In this document: piece by piece, positions 46,383 to 58,462 of the stretch
How the letters are laid out: each line of letters begins with the position of its first letter
Position numbering within the stretch: the first letter of the stretch is position 1
NCBI GenBank assembly: GCA_022478985.1
Contig: JAKSZP010006605.1
Coordinates: forward strand, 186,001-250,000
Source: Massospora cicadina
Taxonomy: Eukaryota > Entomophthoromycota > Entomophthoromycetes > Entomophthorales > Entomophthoraceae
DNA: 64,000 nt
Direction of reading: 5' to 3'
Notes under the pieces: model-generated
What the model saw: the letters and a program-made list of their open reading frames with translations, nothing else
Told to the model about the DNA's origin: nothing
Databases searched by the model: none
Program-made: the position numbers and the translations under genes

Positions 46383-47230
46383 TATGCGTTTAACCAAATT
46401 AGGGTGGCAGAAGGCCAGAAATGGATTAAAGCAGTTTGTACCAAAAGAGGATTCTTCCAAGTTGCGCGTGATGCCATTCAGCTTGAAAATGCTCTATCCA
46501 CATTCCAGAAGATGATCATTGACATTCTCATTTATCTTTAGTTCACCTGTGTGGTGGCATAAATCTATGATATCCTCATGCATTACCTCACTCATGAGCA
46601 GCATGTGAAGGACATGGAGGTATTGTTGGCTGCATTGCACAAGGCTGACCTCTAAAAAACCCTCTAAGTGCGCGTTTTTCAGGGATGAGGTTACCTTCCT
46701 AGGTAACCTGGTTCTAAAGGATAATAATGCGACTCCTCCCAGAAAGCTCAAAGCCATCCTCGCATGGCCCGCCCCTACCACCCAGAAGCAGCTGTAGAGC
46801 TTCTTAGCACAATCTTTTTAAGAAAGTCTCCTCACCTCTTGCAGCTATCCGCACCACTGCATCCCTTTATGGGGAAAAATGTTCCATTATGATGGGGGTA
46901 GGAATGTCAACAGGCGTTTGATGCCATCAAGGAGGCGTTTGTGGCACACTCTATCATTAAACACGCTGCCCCACCAAGCCTTTTATTGTAGTGTGTGAGC
47001 ATTGTCAGCCTCCATGGGGCAGTACTACTTCAATTGCATGACAGATTAGAACATCCAGTCACTTACTTTTTGTGAAAGTTCAATTCATCCAAATAGTTCT
47101 AGGATATCTATAATCTGGAGTTAGCCGCCATGGTGTGGTCACACACATTGATTTTATCTCCTTCAAGGCGCATGGCAAGGATTGACTATGTGGACGGATT
47201 ATCAGGACTTAATATATATCTGAAATCGCA
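46383..47230 (+). pseudogene. Element F pol resumed: RT palm to RNase H
   Basis: Begins in phase with the RT motif YAFNQIRVAEGQKWIKAVCT (family: AYNLIRVxxGDEWKTAFxT), then FQKMIIDILIYL. The catalytic box is lost (TCVVA...IYDILM). It continues with the connection near 46700-46830 and RNase H words near 46880-47200 (AFDAIKEAF, SSLHGAVLLQLH, YNLELAAM). Stops are frequent. It is the continuation of 35857-36556 across element G. Confidence 0.8.
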
Positions 47231-47954
47231 GAATATGGCAAATCACCAGTCCTGGACATAATGCAACCTCTACAGTTTTTTAAAGATGACTTAGTTAAGG
47301 GTTTTTTGGACGTCCTCCTAATTTGTTGAGTCAAAACCCTTCTTTGAGTCCAACATAGGAGGAAGGAGAGATGCTACCCACGGCAATTCTTCTAGCCCAG
47401 ATTCTATTTATTGCTCCTCCTGCAATTTTGGTGGCAGAGTGGGGTCTGGAGGTGTCATTAGTATCTTAGTATTAGTGGGTCAAACAGCCTGTGTGGAGGG
47501 GTTGGAGGTGGATGACCAGCTAGTGCTTCCAGCGCTTTGGTAAAGTCATTATTTGTTAGTGAATTAAAATCTTGTTTAAATTCTGAGTTTGGGTTCTGCC
47601 TCTACTTTGCAATGAGATGATTTGGGCTCATCTGACCTTCCTGCAGTGGATCACCTCAGAAACAAGAAATGCCTAACATTCATGAAGCGGATGTATAACT
47701 TGATAGGGATTTTGAAAGATATTCCAGCGTGGATCTCTGGTTGAGTAATGTGCGCATGGGTAAAATAAGGTTATCAGGTAGGAAAAGGAATCTCCATCCC
47801 CTGCAGAGGCTGAGGGTCTTTGGACCTCGATATCCATCAACTTAATTGTTGAGCTTCCCAGCTCCAGTGTTTTTTAAGCACTTAAGGTGGTGGTAGACCG
47901 CTTTACCAATTTTAACAGTATATCCACTGTTAATTTGTTATTACCTCCAAGAAA
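47231..47954 (+). other. Element F pol interior, broken
   Basis: Lies between RNase H and the integrase core. The integrase zinc finger would be expected here, but no HHCC set is legible through the stops. Confidence 0.45.
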
Positions 47955-48660
47955 ATGGCCCAGCTCTTCGTGCGGTATGTCTTCTTGATGTTTGCTTTGC
48001 CTCAGGAAATTGAGAGCAACTGGTTTCTGCAACTCATGGCACATTTTTGGATGGTTCTCCTGGCTATCCTGAAGATTAAGCTGTGCCGTTCAACCACATA
48101 CCATCCCCAATCTGGTGGGCAAATGGAGAAGGTCAACCAGGTCCTTAAACAGTATCTCCAGTGTTATAATACCATTGCACAGGATACTTGTGCGGATAAT
48201 CTCCCATTTAACTATTTGTATACAACACTGCCTCCCATAAATATACCAGGTTTTTGCCTTGTGAGGCCACACTGGGTATATCTCAAAATTTTACCCTGGC
48301 CTCGCCTTCGCCTGGAAGTCCCTGATGCAGCGACCATGTGCATCAAAGCTTGAGCACTCAATCCATGGTTTGGGAGCGTCTGACCAAAGCCATTAGCAAT
48401 TACAAGTGGTTAACAGATTGTAAATTCCTCTCCGCCCATGAGATAACGGTGGGGTCATTGTTCCTGCTCAATACGCAACACCTTCATATAGAGGATCCCT
48501 TGCAGAAGTTTGCAAGTAAGCACTTAGGCCCTCATGTGGTTGAGGAGGATTTGGGCAATGGGGCCTTTTGGTTGTCTCCCCCGCTATTGAAAACAGCACC
48601 CCATCTTCCATGCATCACAGTTGTTACCATCTACAGGCACGCCGCCCACTGATCCTGAGC
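47955..48660 (+). pseudogene. Element F integrase core and GPY/F module
   Basis: Frame 47955-48353 reads LFVRYVFLMFALPQEIESNW (second block, SDRG degraded) and then TYHPQSGGQMEKVNQVLKQY, which retains the third catalytic Glu. A stop at about 48351 precedes frame 48338-48652 with KFASKHLGPHVVEEDLGN, the GPY/F module (family: KLxxKxLGPFxVxExxGN), ending LPCITVV (family: HPVFHVSLL). Confidence 0.85.
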
Positions 48661-48729
48661 CTTCATGATTGAAGACTCAGCAGAGATGGAGTTGGAGCTA
48701 TTCTGTCATCCCATCAATCAAGCCATTTA

Positions 48730-48870
48730 GTGCAGTATATGGTGGCGAGGAAGGGTTTTCCTTTTTATGTGAACAGCTGGGTTAGTGCCTGCGATTGTAC
48801 CAATTTCCACAAGTTGGTGGAGGCCTTCCACATCACACATTAGGATGCTCGCCGTCCTCCCCTAAAGGTT
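48730..48870 (+). pseudogene. Element F chromodomain
   Basis: The + strand reads YMVARKGFPFYVNSWVSACD followed by CTNFHKLVEAFH. This aligns with the chromodomain of chromoviruses (family: YLVKWKGYxxxxxTWEPxxxLxNxxxLIxxFH), with the central Trp present and the KWKG Trp changed to Arg. Confidence 0.8.
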
Positions 48871-48953
48871 GCCTACATATATGAGATCAAACTTCCAAAG
48901 GCGCACAAAAATGTTGCGCTTGCCTAAGATTCCAGTGGGAGCGCTCCCATGAC

Positions 48954-48973
48954 TTGAAAAGGGAAAGGCACCT
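48954..48973 (+). other. Polypurine tract of element F
   Basis: gaaaagggaaaggcacct ends at the TG of the 3' LTR (48974). Confidence 0.75.
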
Positions 48974-49971
48974 TGAATCTTGAGATCAACACCTGCAGCT
49001 TAATTTTGAGGAATTTCCATTTTATACCAAGAAGGTGAGGAAACCAGCAGCTGTCACTTTGGTCACCATGTGTGACTTAACCATTGTGGTAGATGAGAGG
49101 CGGATGACAGTGTACCCCTTGAGATTCACGTTTTTCCCCCATACCAACCACCCATTCATGGGTTGGTCCAAAAATTTGAGGTGTGAGTTGGGAAGTGGAG
49201 GCGGCTGAAGGGCTATCACTAGCAGAAGTTTGGCAGCGATTCTCCCCTGTAAGAGGTTAGCTCTGCTGGGTTAAGTACCACTGATAAAATTAAATCAATA
49301 TCCAGCAAAATTAAATTAAGTCAGTTTTATGCTGGTAATCCCAACTGCTGTTCTCCATTGGAGTTATTAGTCATGAAACTATCACTGATAGTTACAGGTG
49401 CAATAAACCCCTTCCCTACCCAATGGGACCATCCATATGTGGCCTGGCCATAGGTGCACCAAGTTTCCCGCTGGATGAAGCACCATCAATCTGCAAAGTG
49501 GAATCGCTTTGAGAGGGGAAATTTGGTGGCAAATTTAAGCCTAAGCCAGATGGCTAGGCCTATATCAATCCAGCATCAAGTAGATTTTAAAATGGTGATC
49601 CACTTTAGTTGAATTGCATAAATTTTCCAGATTTTGAATGCATTTATTTCATTTCCTATTTTTTGGTGAGCTTACAAGGCAGCGGACTCTGGCATATTCC
49701 GCTGACACTCCATTTTTTCCCTTTATGCTATTTTTAGTTGAATAAATACCCCTTAAAAACCAATTTAATTGTGTATTTACTACAATTACTAGAAACCTAG
49801 TGGGTATGATTTTTAAAGTTTGGAAATCTCTGACTGGTGTTTGCAGTTGCCTTAATTTCTTTAGATATACTATGTGGATGAATGTACCAGAGATATTCTA
49901 GTTAGTGATTTGGGTGTCAATTCATCCTGAGTTCCAGGACAGTCTTACTAATATCAGCACGCTCCATGACA
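48974..49971 (+). repeat. Element F 3' LTR
   Basis: Starts TGAATCTT, ends ccatgaca, and is followed by taccc, the target duplication. Confidence 0.9.
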
Positions 49972-49976
49972 TACCC

Positions 49977-51519
49977 CTTTTAAATTTCTGTTCTGTTAGA
50001 AAGAATTAGGGGGTTGAAGGGAGGTTGCTCATATCAGGGTCCATTAGCAGGGCCCCAAGACCCATTACCCCCAGTCTGGTATCCCTCAATCCTTCTGCAA
50101 CTGCTAATAACAACTTGAAAACATTGAAACCCCTTAAGGGTTAGAAAAATGGGTAGTGGATCAAAAGATTTATAGTTATAGATCATGATTAATTTGAGTT
50201 AATAGTTTGACCCTGGGAGCTTTGGAAAGTATACTAACGAGCGAAATAAATTTTTTGGGAAGAAGAATACACCAAACGTTCAGTCTGGGCAAATCTGTTT
50301 AAGTTTGGGTCTATTTAAGTGACTCTACCACTGATCCAAGATATCCACTGTCAAAGTTTTTATGATTACATACAAACTGATCAAGTATCCCTTAACGTAT
50401 GTTGTTCTGCCAATCTAACCAATAGAAACCAACAAAAAGAGGGCCCAATCCAGGTCAGTCCCAGACCACCTTCCAATTTTTCTCCTCCACTGATAAAAGA
50501 CAACAGGCCCTCATAGGGACTGTTGTCAGGTATTTCAGTTTTTGATATTTTAAAGAAAACACTATGTTTCTAACAATTTTCCACAGACTCTGCCAAGTTC
50601 TCTAATTTTCTGCCATTCTTTTTAAACCAGAAGACCATGTCACCATCTACGTCAAACTCTGATGATAATGAAGTGGATACTCCAATTATTGACCTATCAT
50701 CTTGCTGTACTTTAGCAGAAGCTGTTGAGAGTTACGCTCCTGAGTTATTTCCCCAATACACTGCTCATAAAGGCTATCCCTATCCACCAGATTTTTTATC
50801 AATCCAACATTGGCTCAGCACAATCTGGTCAATATTGGGCTTAACAACTTGCCTTGTATTAAATCTTCTCCAGATGCCAGATTTTCCCTGCTGGTCCACC
50901 ACTGGCTCAACATAGTTTAGCCACCATGGAGTTTTTCAGCCTGTCATTTTCAGCATGCCATCTATAAGTGAAGAACTCCTGTCCACCCAACTTAACAAGG
51001 AACCAGGGTTCAGAACGTCCATAGCATTCATCTTTGGGGCAAACTACCCCAATTAACTTAGATAAACCAATCTGCCATGCCAACACCTTTTCTGATTCTG
51101 CATGGCAGCTTGAACCAACCTTTCTACCTCAAAATGATTTCTGCGCTTACCCATATCAGAATAAAGCCAGTTTGATATAATTTGCAGATTTAGCTAACTT
51201 AAATAGTGGGGTCATTATCACTGAGTGAGTCTAAAGAATAACAGCACTTGGGTGGATAATTTTTTAAAGGGACAGTTAGTAAAGGCAGCAACTGCAAACC
51301 CAGGAGGAGTGGTCATCCTCCAAGACTCTACCACCCTTGGGGTTGCCACAGAAAAACCAACGGTTGCCCCTTTGCAGCCATTTGGGTATCTACGAGGCAT
51401 TTAGTATGCAATTAGATCAGGTTTATAATTTACTTAACCTATAGAACGTCCCACTATCAAGTCTTTAATCTGTTGAGCCCTGAGAATTCTAGACTATTCA
51501 CTAAGCATTACTATACTAT
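49977..51519. other. Unassigned interval between elements F and I
   Basis: The longest frame is 92 codons at 50637-50915 (+), starting MSPSTSNSDDNEVDTPIIDL. It has an acidic start but no recognised domain, and could be a gag relic. No repeat partner was seen in the window. Confidence 0.35.
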
Positions 51520-52185
51520 TGTAATCAGCGCTGAGGCTTGATTTACAACTACAAAGGTCAGTAATTTCTATAATAAACTAAGGCAAACTGTTTAAAGATA
51601 GTAGACCTAAAAACAGAAGATAAAAAATATTATCAAAGGTTTTGATAATAGCTAAAACAAGCTGGTTGAAAAAAAGATCCTTTTAATTTTCCATTCTCTT
51701 ATTAATAAACTACAAAGTTGAGTACTAAGCAGTGAATAGTTATTATGGAAAATGGTAGCTAATCATTGACTTGGAATCTTGGGGAAACTCTTACCAATTG
51801 TTTTTATGCTGGAGTAGCAAGGGAAAATATAATGAATTAAAAGGGATTTAACTTACGACGCCATAAAGCCTTGTAAATTGCTATTATTTGATTTTAAGGA
51901 TATTACTAGTGGGTTGATAAGAAATTGAGCTCAGAAGCTATTCTTGTTAGGCCCGGAGTAAGTTGATATTAATCTAAACCTACCAATTACTAGCTACATA
52001 AAAATGTGGGCGTGTGGGCTAAATAATCCGCTGTAACTAAATTTGATGAATTGATTTTAGCATCAAGGTAATCCATAATAAATTAATTCAGCTGATTGAT
52101 TTTGGATTAAGGCCCAAGGAGTCAAAACATTTTTCTTAAATATTGTTTTAAATAAATAAGGAATGATTAGTCAGACAAAATCGCA
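51520..52185 (-). repeat. Element I 3' LTR
   Basis: 666 bp. Pairs with 60542-61218. On the + strand it begins TGTAATCAG and ends AATCGCA. Confidence 0.85.
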
Positions 52186-54379
52186 CCATTTCCCTTCACT
52201 TGACCAAACATTAAGCACAGAAATGAGCGGGCTAGATGGTAACTAGAACGATGAGGCTACTAGGACAGGCAACACTTAAAATAAAAAATTATTTAATGCT
52301 CTTTTACTATGCACTGGGTAGGTGTAGGTGTTTTTCAAAGACACCTTGGTTTCTCCCTGGTGAGGGATAAAAAGCATTAGAGGCAACAACCCAATCCTTT
52401 TTGGATTGGCATATCGGTGGGAGGATCTACCATACAACCCTTCAGGAAGTTGAAAAGTGGTATCTGTTCAGACTAGGGCCTTATGCCCTGGTTTATAAGT
52501 ACACTTTTGTCCAGTATGGAGTAAGATCCAGTTGGACTTTAAAATATGCTGAGGTAAATTTAAGGGGCTTTGGCCACCTTTACATACTCAAGGGAAATAA
52601 TTCACTCACTATACTAATCATTCACAAATTAATAGAGTTGAGAGTTGGGTCCAATCTGAGGTATATTTAAACTCTATTGGTACTGAAAAATATGTAGAAA
52701 CAGTATGCATGTTGCTAACTAGTCTACAATCCAACCCTGAAAAGATACGCCATCTCCTCATCTGGCGTCAGCAATGAAATCTCATTGGGATCACTTGAAT
52801 GCTCAATAGCCATGACCACCAAGCAAGTTCATCATTGGAGGATTTTCACTTATAATATAGGGAAGGTATTGTCCTCACAGTTAGCTTTCACCCATATTTC
52901 CTCAGAAAAGAGGCACCAATAAGTAACTAATAAATCTCATGAGGTGAAACAATGGCTGGAAAAGACGACACCTCAGTTTAGCACCCCAGTGGCAGGGAGC
53001 TATATGCTCCCAGAGAGGTAATGGTGTTAGGTCCCACGGTTTCATATTCTTTGCAGTGGGCAATATCAGGTTAAGGCTCACACTTGGTCATGAGCTTTGA
53101 AGAGACTATGTTGATGTATACTCCACTTTCCACGATTGCCCTGAAATGGTACATTGTACATGCTAATATCACAATAAGTACACTCAGCGTGATTAAATAG
53201 GCCCGTGAGCATGTAGATGTCAGTAGTATCTGATTGACTCTGATAATTTGATATGTCATTGTTTGACTGCGGCAGTGAAGCCTTAAAAACTCGTTTTTAT
53301 ATCATAGAAGAAGCTTCAGCCAGAGAGCCAGCGTTCAATTAGGTTTAGATCATCAGCTAGATTTTTTATAATTCCAAAGGATGTAGAATAAGCCCTTTTT
53401 TACTCTATTTTAGCTTTTCCAAAATCTTTGTCAGTAGTTGCAGTCAATAAATAAATACTTCACCCTTTCTTGGAAATCTTTGTATTAAGAGCGCACAAAA
53501 TAAGGACGCAGCAATGGAGACAATTCACCATTTTGTAATGGTAGTATTGGTATCTAACATGGGGAGAATGGCCCAAAACAATTCCCTATGAGGCTTGCAG
53601 GCGTGGTAAAAGCAACCTGAGAATCACAATGACTCAGCAACTTGGTCTCCATGCAATACTTGAGCCTCATGGTAAAAGAGATTTTTGAATGGCAAAACTT
53701 CTTCACTGAGTTTGAAGCTAATAGCCAGAAAATTGGTTTCTATCCTATCATCAGTTCCCCCCACCAAACTCATCAATAATAATGTTTTTGGCGTTAAGGT
53801 AAGAAATGCTGACTTCAGTATTTTCGGCAATATTAACTCCTGACTATATGTATCCAGTAAATTTATCAGCGTGTCCAGTTTTTATATGGTCATTGTTGTT
53901 TTCCCATAGTAATTTCAAATAAGAATACAAAAGTATGGTTTTTTCAATGCCTATCAAACTTGGGCAAGTAACTGGGTTCAATGAAGGAGAAGGCACTGAA
54001 GTAAATTGAAGGTCATAGTTAATTAAAGCGGCGGCCGCCATGGCAGGGCTGGGGGTTTCAGCTGGAGGGCACAGCAATTAATACATTGGGCACAGTAACC
54101 ACAATTGTTTTTATAAAACCGTCAAAATTAATATCTGTTGTTTTGGCTTAGTACTGCGCTTGTCTACACTTATGCATAGTATACTTAAGATTCTTGTGGA
54201 GTTGTTTTACTATTCAAGTAAAGTGCTGCCATTCCACCATAAATTTTTTTCACATTCTATTGCTTCTAAATAGACTTAACAACGAAAAATCAAAATCCTT
54301 TAATCCTACCCCTGATATTGGACCAGGCTGCATAAAGTTTTTGTATCCTGATATAATTTGATGATAATAAAAACTTCTT
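52186..54379 (-). other. Element I interior, part 1, with protease relic
   Basis: The minus-strand frame 53071-53259 contains RAIVESGVYINIVSSKLM, a retropepsin loop with D-T-G-A changed to E-S-G-V. It closely resembles element C's protease (IIDMGAPINIVSSRL), so I and C are probably related families. Minus sequence from 53300 to 54379 should hold gag, but only short broken frames remain. No pol domain is seen at 52186-53060. Confidence 0.65.
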
Positions 54380-55235
54380 TGTAAGGAGAGTGTATATAAC
54401 TCTCCTGTTCCCAGCGTGATAGTGCATGGTGCACAGGGCCAACGCCAGGGAACTAGTCGTTAGTACTAAAGTGTCTAGAGCACAGCAGAGGGTGCTTAAG
54501 CTATAGTAACTTAGGTTGAGGAGGGTTATCATTAGAGGGAATAACGAAAATAAAATCATGTGGTGCTCAGAAGGGTAGTGTAGAGATAATTCAGGTTGGT
54601 GAGAACCTAGCAGCCCAATGGTTCATGGGAGGATAGATTTATAGTAGCAGAAATTAAATTGTTAACGTTGTGAGGGAACTCCTCAAGGAGGTCTGCACAT
54701 AGGATCATTCAAGATAACATATAAAAAAGGTGTACTAGCGTAGGGATTTATTATAAGGGAAGTCGACCAATGAGAGAGATTGGTCTAAAGGAAAAGGATT
54801 TAAGGGAATTTGGTGGAACAAATAATCAATGGAAGCAGGTCCAAGATGAGGTGCACCAATAAGCGCGCACTTCCATTGGGCAGTAAATCTATACTTGGTA
54901 ATCAACCAAACTCAGAATATTGATTGTAGTAGCAGCTGACCTGAGCTGGAAATTTTGAAAAGTGGATGGGAATTAAGACCCTGTTCACCGATAAACTGAA
55001 GTGAACTATTTTCATTAATTAAAAAGTTGTTCGTTTTAACACACCTGCTGTTATACAGGGTCAAACTTCTATTGCATCCCTAGGACAAACCTGGGCATAC
55101 CTCGCCTTAACCCAGCATTGATCTAAGGTATGCTTGAGGTCAGGAAGGCCTTCCAACTTCATCTTCTTGGCCTCCTGACATGCAGCTTTGTCCTTAAAGT
55201 TTGCCCCATTATTATGTCATCTTTAAGCCATGACA
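54380..55235 (-). repeat. Element D2 3' LTR
   Basis: 856 bp, pairing with 59481-60335 at roughly nine positions in ten by eye. Confidence 0.92.
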
Positions 55236-55256
55236 TTACCCTCTTATCCTTTTGGG
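55236..55256 (-). other. Polypurine tract of element D2
   Basis: The minus strand reads AAAAGGATAAGAGGGTAA and then the TG of the 3' LTR. Confidence 0.75.
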
Positions 55257-55329
55257 GCTCCACCCCCCTCCAGGAGCTTGGCCAGGAAAAAGTTCTTGTG
55301 GGCTGGGGCCAACTTCATTGTGGAAACGG

Positions 55330-55490
55330 GTTGCTTTGACTAGGATCTGGCGACCTGGGGAAAATGTTTGTGGAAAACATCGATCAGGTCTTGGGCATGT
55401 GCACAGATGCACGCTGGTACCCAACTGTTTTCCACAGCATTGAATCCCTTCCAAGATACCAGGTACTTAAACCTTTTTTTACTCGGCGAG
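55330..55490 (-). pseudogene. Element D2 chromodomain
   Basis: The minus strand reads FKYLVSWKGFNAVENSWVPA followed by CICAHAQDLIDVFHKHFPQ without interruption, a complete-looking chromodomain core. The aromatic positions (Y, W of SWKG, W of SWVP) are kept. A GPY/F region lies above it at about 55620-55720, broken by frameshifts. Confidence 0.88.
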
Positions 55491-56049
55491 AGGATACTAC
55501 CTCCTCTACTTCTCACTCTGGTGCCCCATCCATGAGATATGCCTCAGGAGTCTCTGGTGGGGAGCCCTTAGACAACGTCAATTTGCTCTCATGAAAGACT
55601 GAAAAGATCCAAAACAAAGAGGGAAGATATGACTGGTATGAGGCGTGGCTCACCTTTCTAACAACGCTGTAAGGGCCAACCCTCTTTGATCCCAGCTTTT
55701 TGCATGGCTGCTTTATAGGGGGTTGTTACAAGCACCAAGCATCACGAGATCCCCCTCTTTGTACACTGGACCCACTCATCTCTTACTATCAGCGTTCTCC
55801 TTATATACTTGCATTGCCGCCTCCAAACTCGTGGAAACCTCCTGGTGTACTTTCTTGATAGTCTTAGCAAAGTCCACCACCGCTTCAACTTTAGATTCAC
55901 AGCTGGGATTCATGTTAAAGGCGGGGTTAAAATAATGGTTGGCAAAAAATTTGGAACAACTGTAGAAGCATGAAAAGTGTTGTTGTAGCTAAACTGGACC
56001 ATAGGAAGGTGAGGAACTCAATCTGAATGATCTGTGGCAAGGTTACACC

Positions 56050-56560
56050 ACGGAAACTGTTCTAAACACTGGTTCACTCGTTCAGTATGCCCATCTGATT
56101 GGGGATGAAAGGCTTTAAATGGCAGGGGCGAATCTGAAGAGTCTTACACAACTTTCCTAAAAGAAAGGAGTAAACTGGGGTCCCCAATCAATAATTTCCT
56201 GGGGGACCCCTTGAAGCACAAACACATAAGTGACGAAAAGCCTAGCCATCTCAGCCGCGGTTATTGCAGTTCTGCAAGGAATAAAGTGGGCGAACATTAT
56301 GAAACTGTCCACCACTACCATGATGGCATCATAACCATCGGAAACAGGTGATTCCACAATGAAATCCACTGATAGGGAAGTCCAGGGCCCTTCAGTCTTT
56401 TGAACTGGTACCAACAACCCCGCTATAGGTTGTCAACTTGGTTTCATTTGATTGCAGATCATGCACTATTTACAATACCTAACCACCTGAGAGGGTAAGC
56501 CTTTACAATTGTATGTGCATCAAATTAACTCCAAAGTCTTTGTTTTCCCAGGATGACCAA
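56050..56560 (-). pseudogene. Element D2 integrase
   Basis: Frame 56157-56417 on the minus strand carries KTEGPWTSLSVDFIVESP (first Asp kept), DAIMVVVDSFIMFAHFIPC and VPQEIIDWGPQFTPFF (second Asp kept; family SDRGxQFxSxF). The third block is legible at about 56060-56100 as PQSDGHTERVNQCLEQ with its Glu. All three catalytic acidic residues therefore survive, in frames separated by an indel near 56155. A zinc-finger end lies near 56450-56520. Confidence 0.85.
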
Positions 56561-56879
56561 CGGTGATTTCGTCATGATGGTCCCAGATGATTTCCAAATG
56601 AAGTGGTCCAGCAGAAACCCATAGACGCCCCTGAAACTACACCATCTCATCCTTTACATAATAACCCCTGGTTAGATCCTCCTGATTAAGCGCACTCTTA
56701 GTAAGTACCATAGTATGTTCAGCCAATAATGGCTGAGAAAGGACTACCTTTCTGAACATACTGTATTCCTCCGCATTTTCTAGAGGAGCAAGCGCTGGCC
56801 TGTTGGCTGTGGAAGAGGGAAGTTGAGACACAATCTTACCCGGTGGAATTATCAACTGGGTATTATGAACCTATACCTC

Positions 56880-57455
56880 CTTTAAGTTGGGAGCCAATGC
56901 AGGATTGCGGCTCAAAGCATCCGCCAATTCATTCTCCTTGGACTTGGTGAACTCATAAGAAAATGCAAATTGGGCAAGGGTCTCATGCCAATGGGTCTGC
57001 CATGGAGTTAAGACATGAGGTGCATGGTAGTACAACAAGTCACGGTGGTCTTTACTTACATGGAAAGGTTAGGAAGAGCCATGTAGGTGATGACGCCAAT
57101 AAGTCAAAGCCTCCACCACTGCTAATAACTCTTTTTCATAAATGGGTTAGTTTAACTCAGGTAGAGACATCTTCCTAGAAAAATATCCCACTAGATGCTC
57201 TATTCCATCTTCGCCTACTTGTAATAAGGCAGCCGATATGGTGAAGTTGGAGGCATCAGTAGACACAATGAACTCCTTTTTAGGATCTACCTGGCGAAAG
57301 ATGGACGTGGACAACAGGGTGCACTTTACTGCTTGGAAAGCATCCTCCAAAACGTGGGACCACTGAAGCACTTTTGCACCACTTGCCTTATACAAGGGTG
57401 CCACCACCTCAGAAAGATTTGAAGTGAACTTCTTGAGGAACGTACACGTCCCCAA
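56880..57455 (-). pseudogene. Element D2 RNase H and connection
   Basis: Frame 57147-57455 runs from the RT thumb (MGTCTFLKKFTSNLSEVVAP) into RNase H: FIVSTDASNFTISAALLQ keeps the first Asp that D1 has lost. It ends at a stop after FSRKMSLPELN. The remaining part continues in other frames to about 56920 with the GKENGLADAL-like linker. Confidence 0.85.
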
Positions 57456-57459
57456 AAAA

Positions 57460-58462
57460 CTCCTTAATTCTTTTACTGAAGTTGGGGTGGGCCATTCTTG
57501 AATCGCCTTCTACTTGTATGGAGTTATCATGTGTCCTTGGTCAAACATGAAGTTGCCCAGAAAGGTGACCTAGGACTTGAAAAATTAACACTTGCTGATC
57601 TTCAGAGTAAGGTTGGCTGCCTTTAACCTCTCCACCACTTGCCAAAGGTGTACTGCATGTGACTCATGATCAGGGGAAAACACCAGAATATCATCCATGT
57701 AGGTAACCGCACATACCCCAGCAGGTCCCCCAAAGCTGCATCAATACGGCGTTTAAAGATAGCAGGGGCATTATTAATCCCAAAGGGCATGACACAAAAC
57801 AGGAAAATCCCTTTTCTGGTACAGAATGCGGTTAACCACTCCTGTCCCTTCTTAATCTGGATCTTATTAAACGCATTGATGTAATCCAGTTTGTAGAAGA
57901 CTTTAGCTTTTTCCACATAGCGTGAAATCTGGAAATCCAAAGGGACTGGATGGAGATCTAGTACAATAACATTGTTTAGGTTCTCATAATCTACGCAAGG
58001 ACGTAAAGCTATATATGCTTTCTCCATAAAGAGAAAAAAGGAGCATACTGGGGAGGTACGCTGAAAAATCACGCCTTTGTCTAACTGCTCCTTAACCCAC
58101 ACATCTAATGCTGCTTCCTCCCATAAAATCAAAGTGTAAAACGGGGAAGATATGCGCACCAGATTAACTGTGAGCTTGAACTTGCAATTAAACTCTGAAT
58201 GGGAAGGTAATTCATTGTCTGGAGCCGCATCAAACGAAGATTCAAGACCCTCCAAACAAGAAGGTAAAGGTACTTCTGGTGAGGGCTTCAGCAATGGAGC
58301 GAGACTAAGGGTGTGGATATTGGGCCAGTGGGGCAAATCGCCCTGGAAGTTAGCCTCAGATAAAGGAACAATGAATGTACAACCATTCATTAATGTTAAG
58401 GATAGGGTATTGCCTCTCAAGTTGGTCCTGACGTCAAACTTTCGCAACCACTCTACTCCCAA
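57460..58462 (-). pseudogene. Element D2 protease-RT linker and reverse transcriptase
   Basis: A 279-codon frame (57623-58462) begins LGVEWLRKFDV-like at the end of protease. It reads PCVDYENLNNVIVLDLHPVP, YKLDYINAFNKIQIKKGQEW, FCVMPFGINNAPAIFKRR and IDAALGDLLGYV. Directly after GYV the frame is wrong; the catalytic box YMDDILVFS is intact one frame over at about 57682-57710. The slip lies in the same 11-nt interval as in D1. The box itself is undamaged, unlike D1's YIDY. Confidence 0.9.

Larger units (their letters stand above)
32966..49971 (+). mobile_element. Element F: chromodomain Ty3/Gypsy spread over 17 kb by nested insertions
   Basis: 5' LTR 32966-33959 and 3' LTR 48974-49971 (994 and 998 bp) are homologous, start TG and end CATGACA. 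The 5-bp sequence taccc flanks the whole at 32961-32965 and 49972-49976. Removing the solo LTR (34308-35560) and element G (36557-46382) leaves about 5.9 kb, with pol reading on from 36556 to 46383. Order: protease, RT, RNase H, integrase, GPY/F, chromodomain. Only about 320 bp lie between the 5' LTR and the protease, so gag is missing. Pol carries many stops. Confidence 0.93.

Noticed and set aside
50637..50915. 92-codon frame as a gene
   Set aside because: No domain, no start context or intron evidence, and it lies between transposons; left as unassigned.
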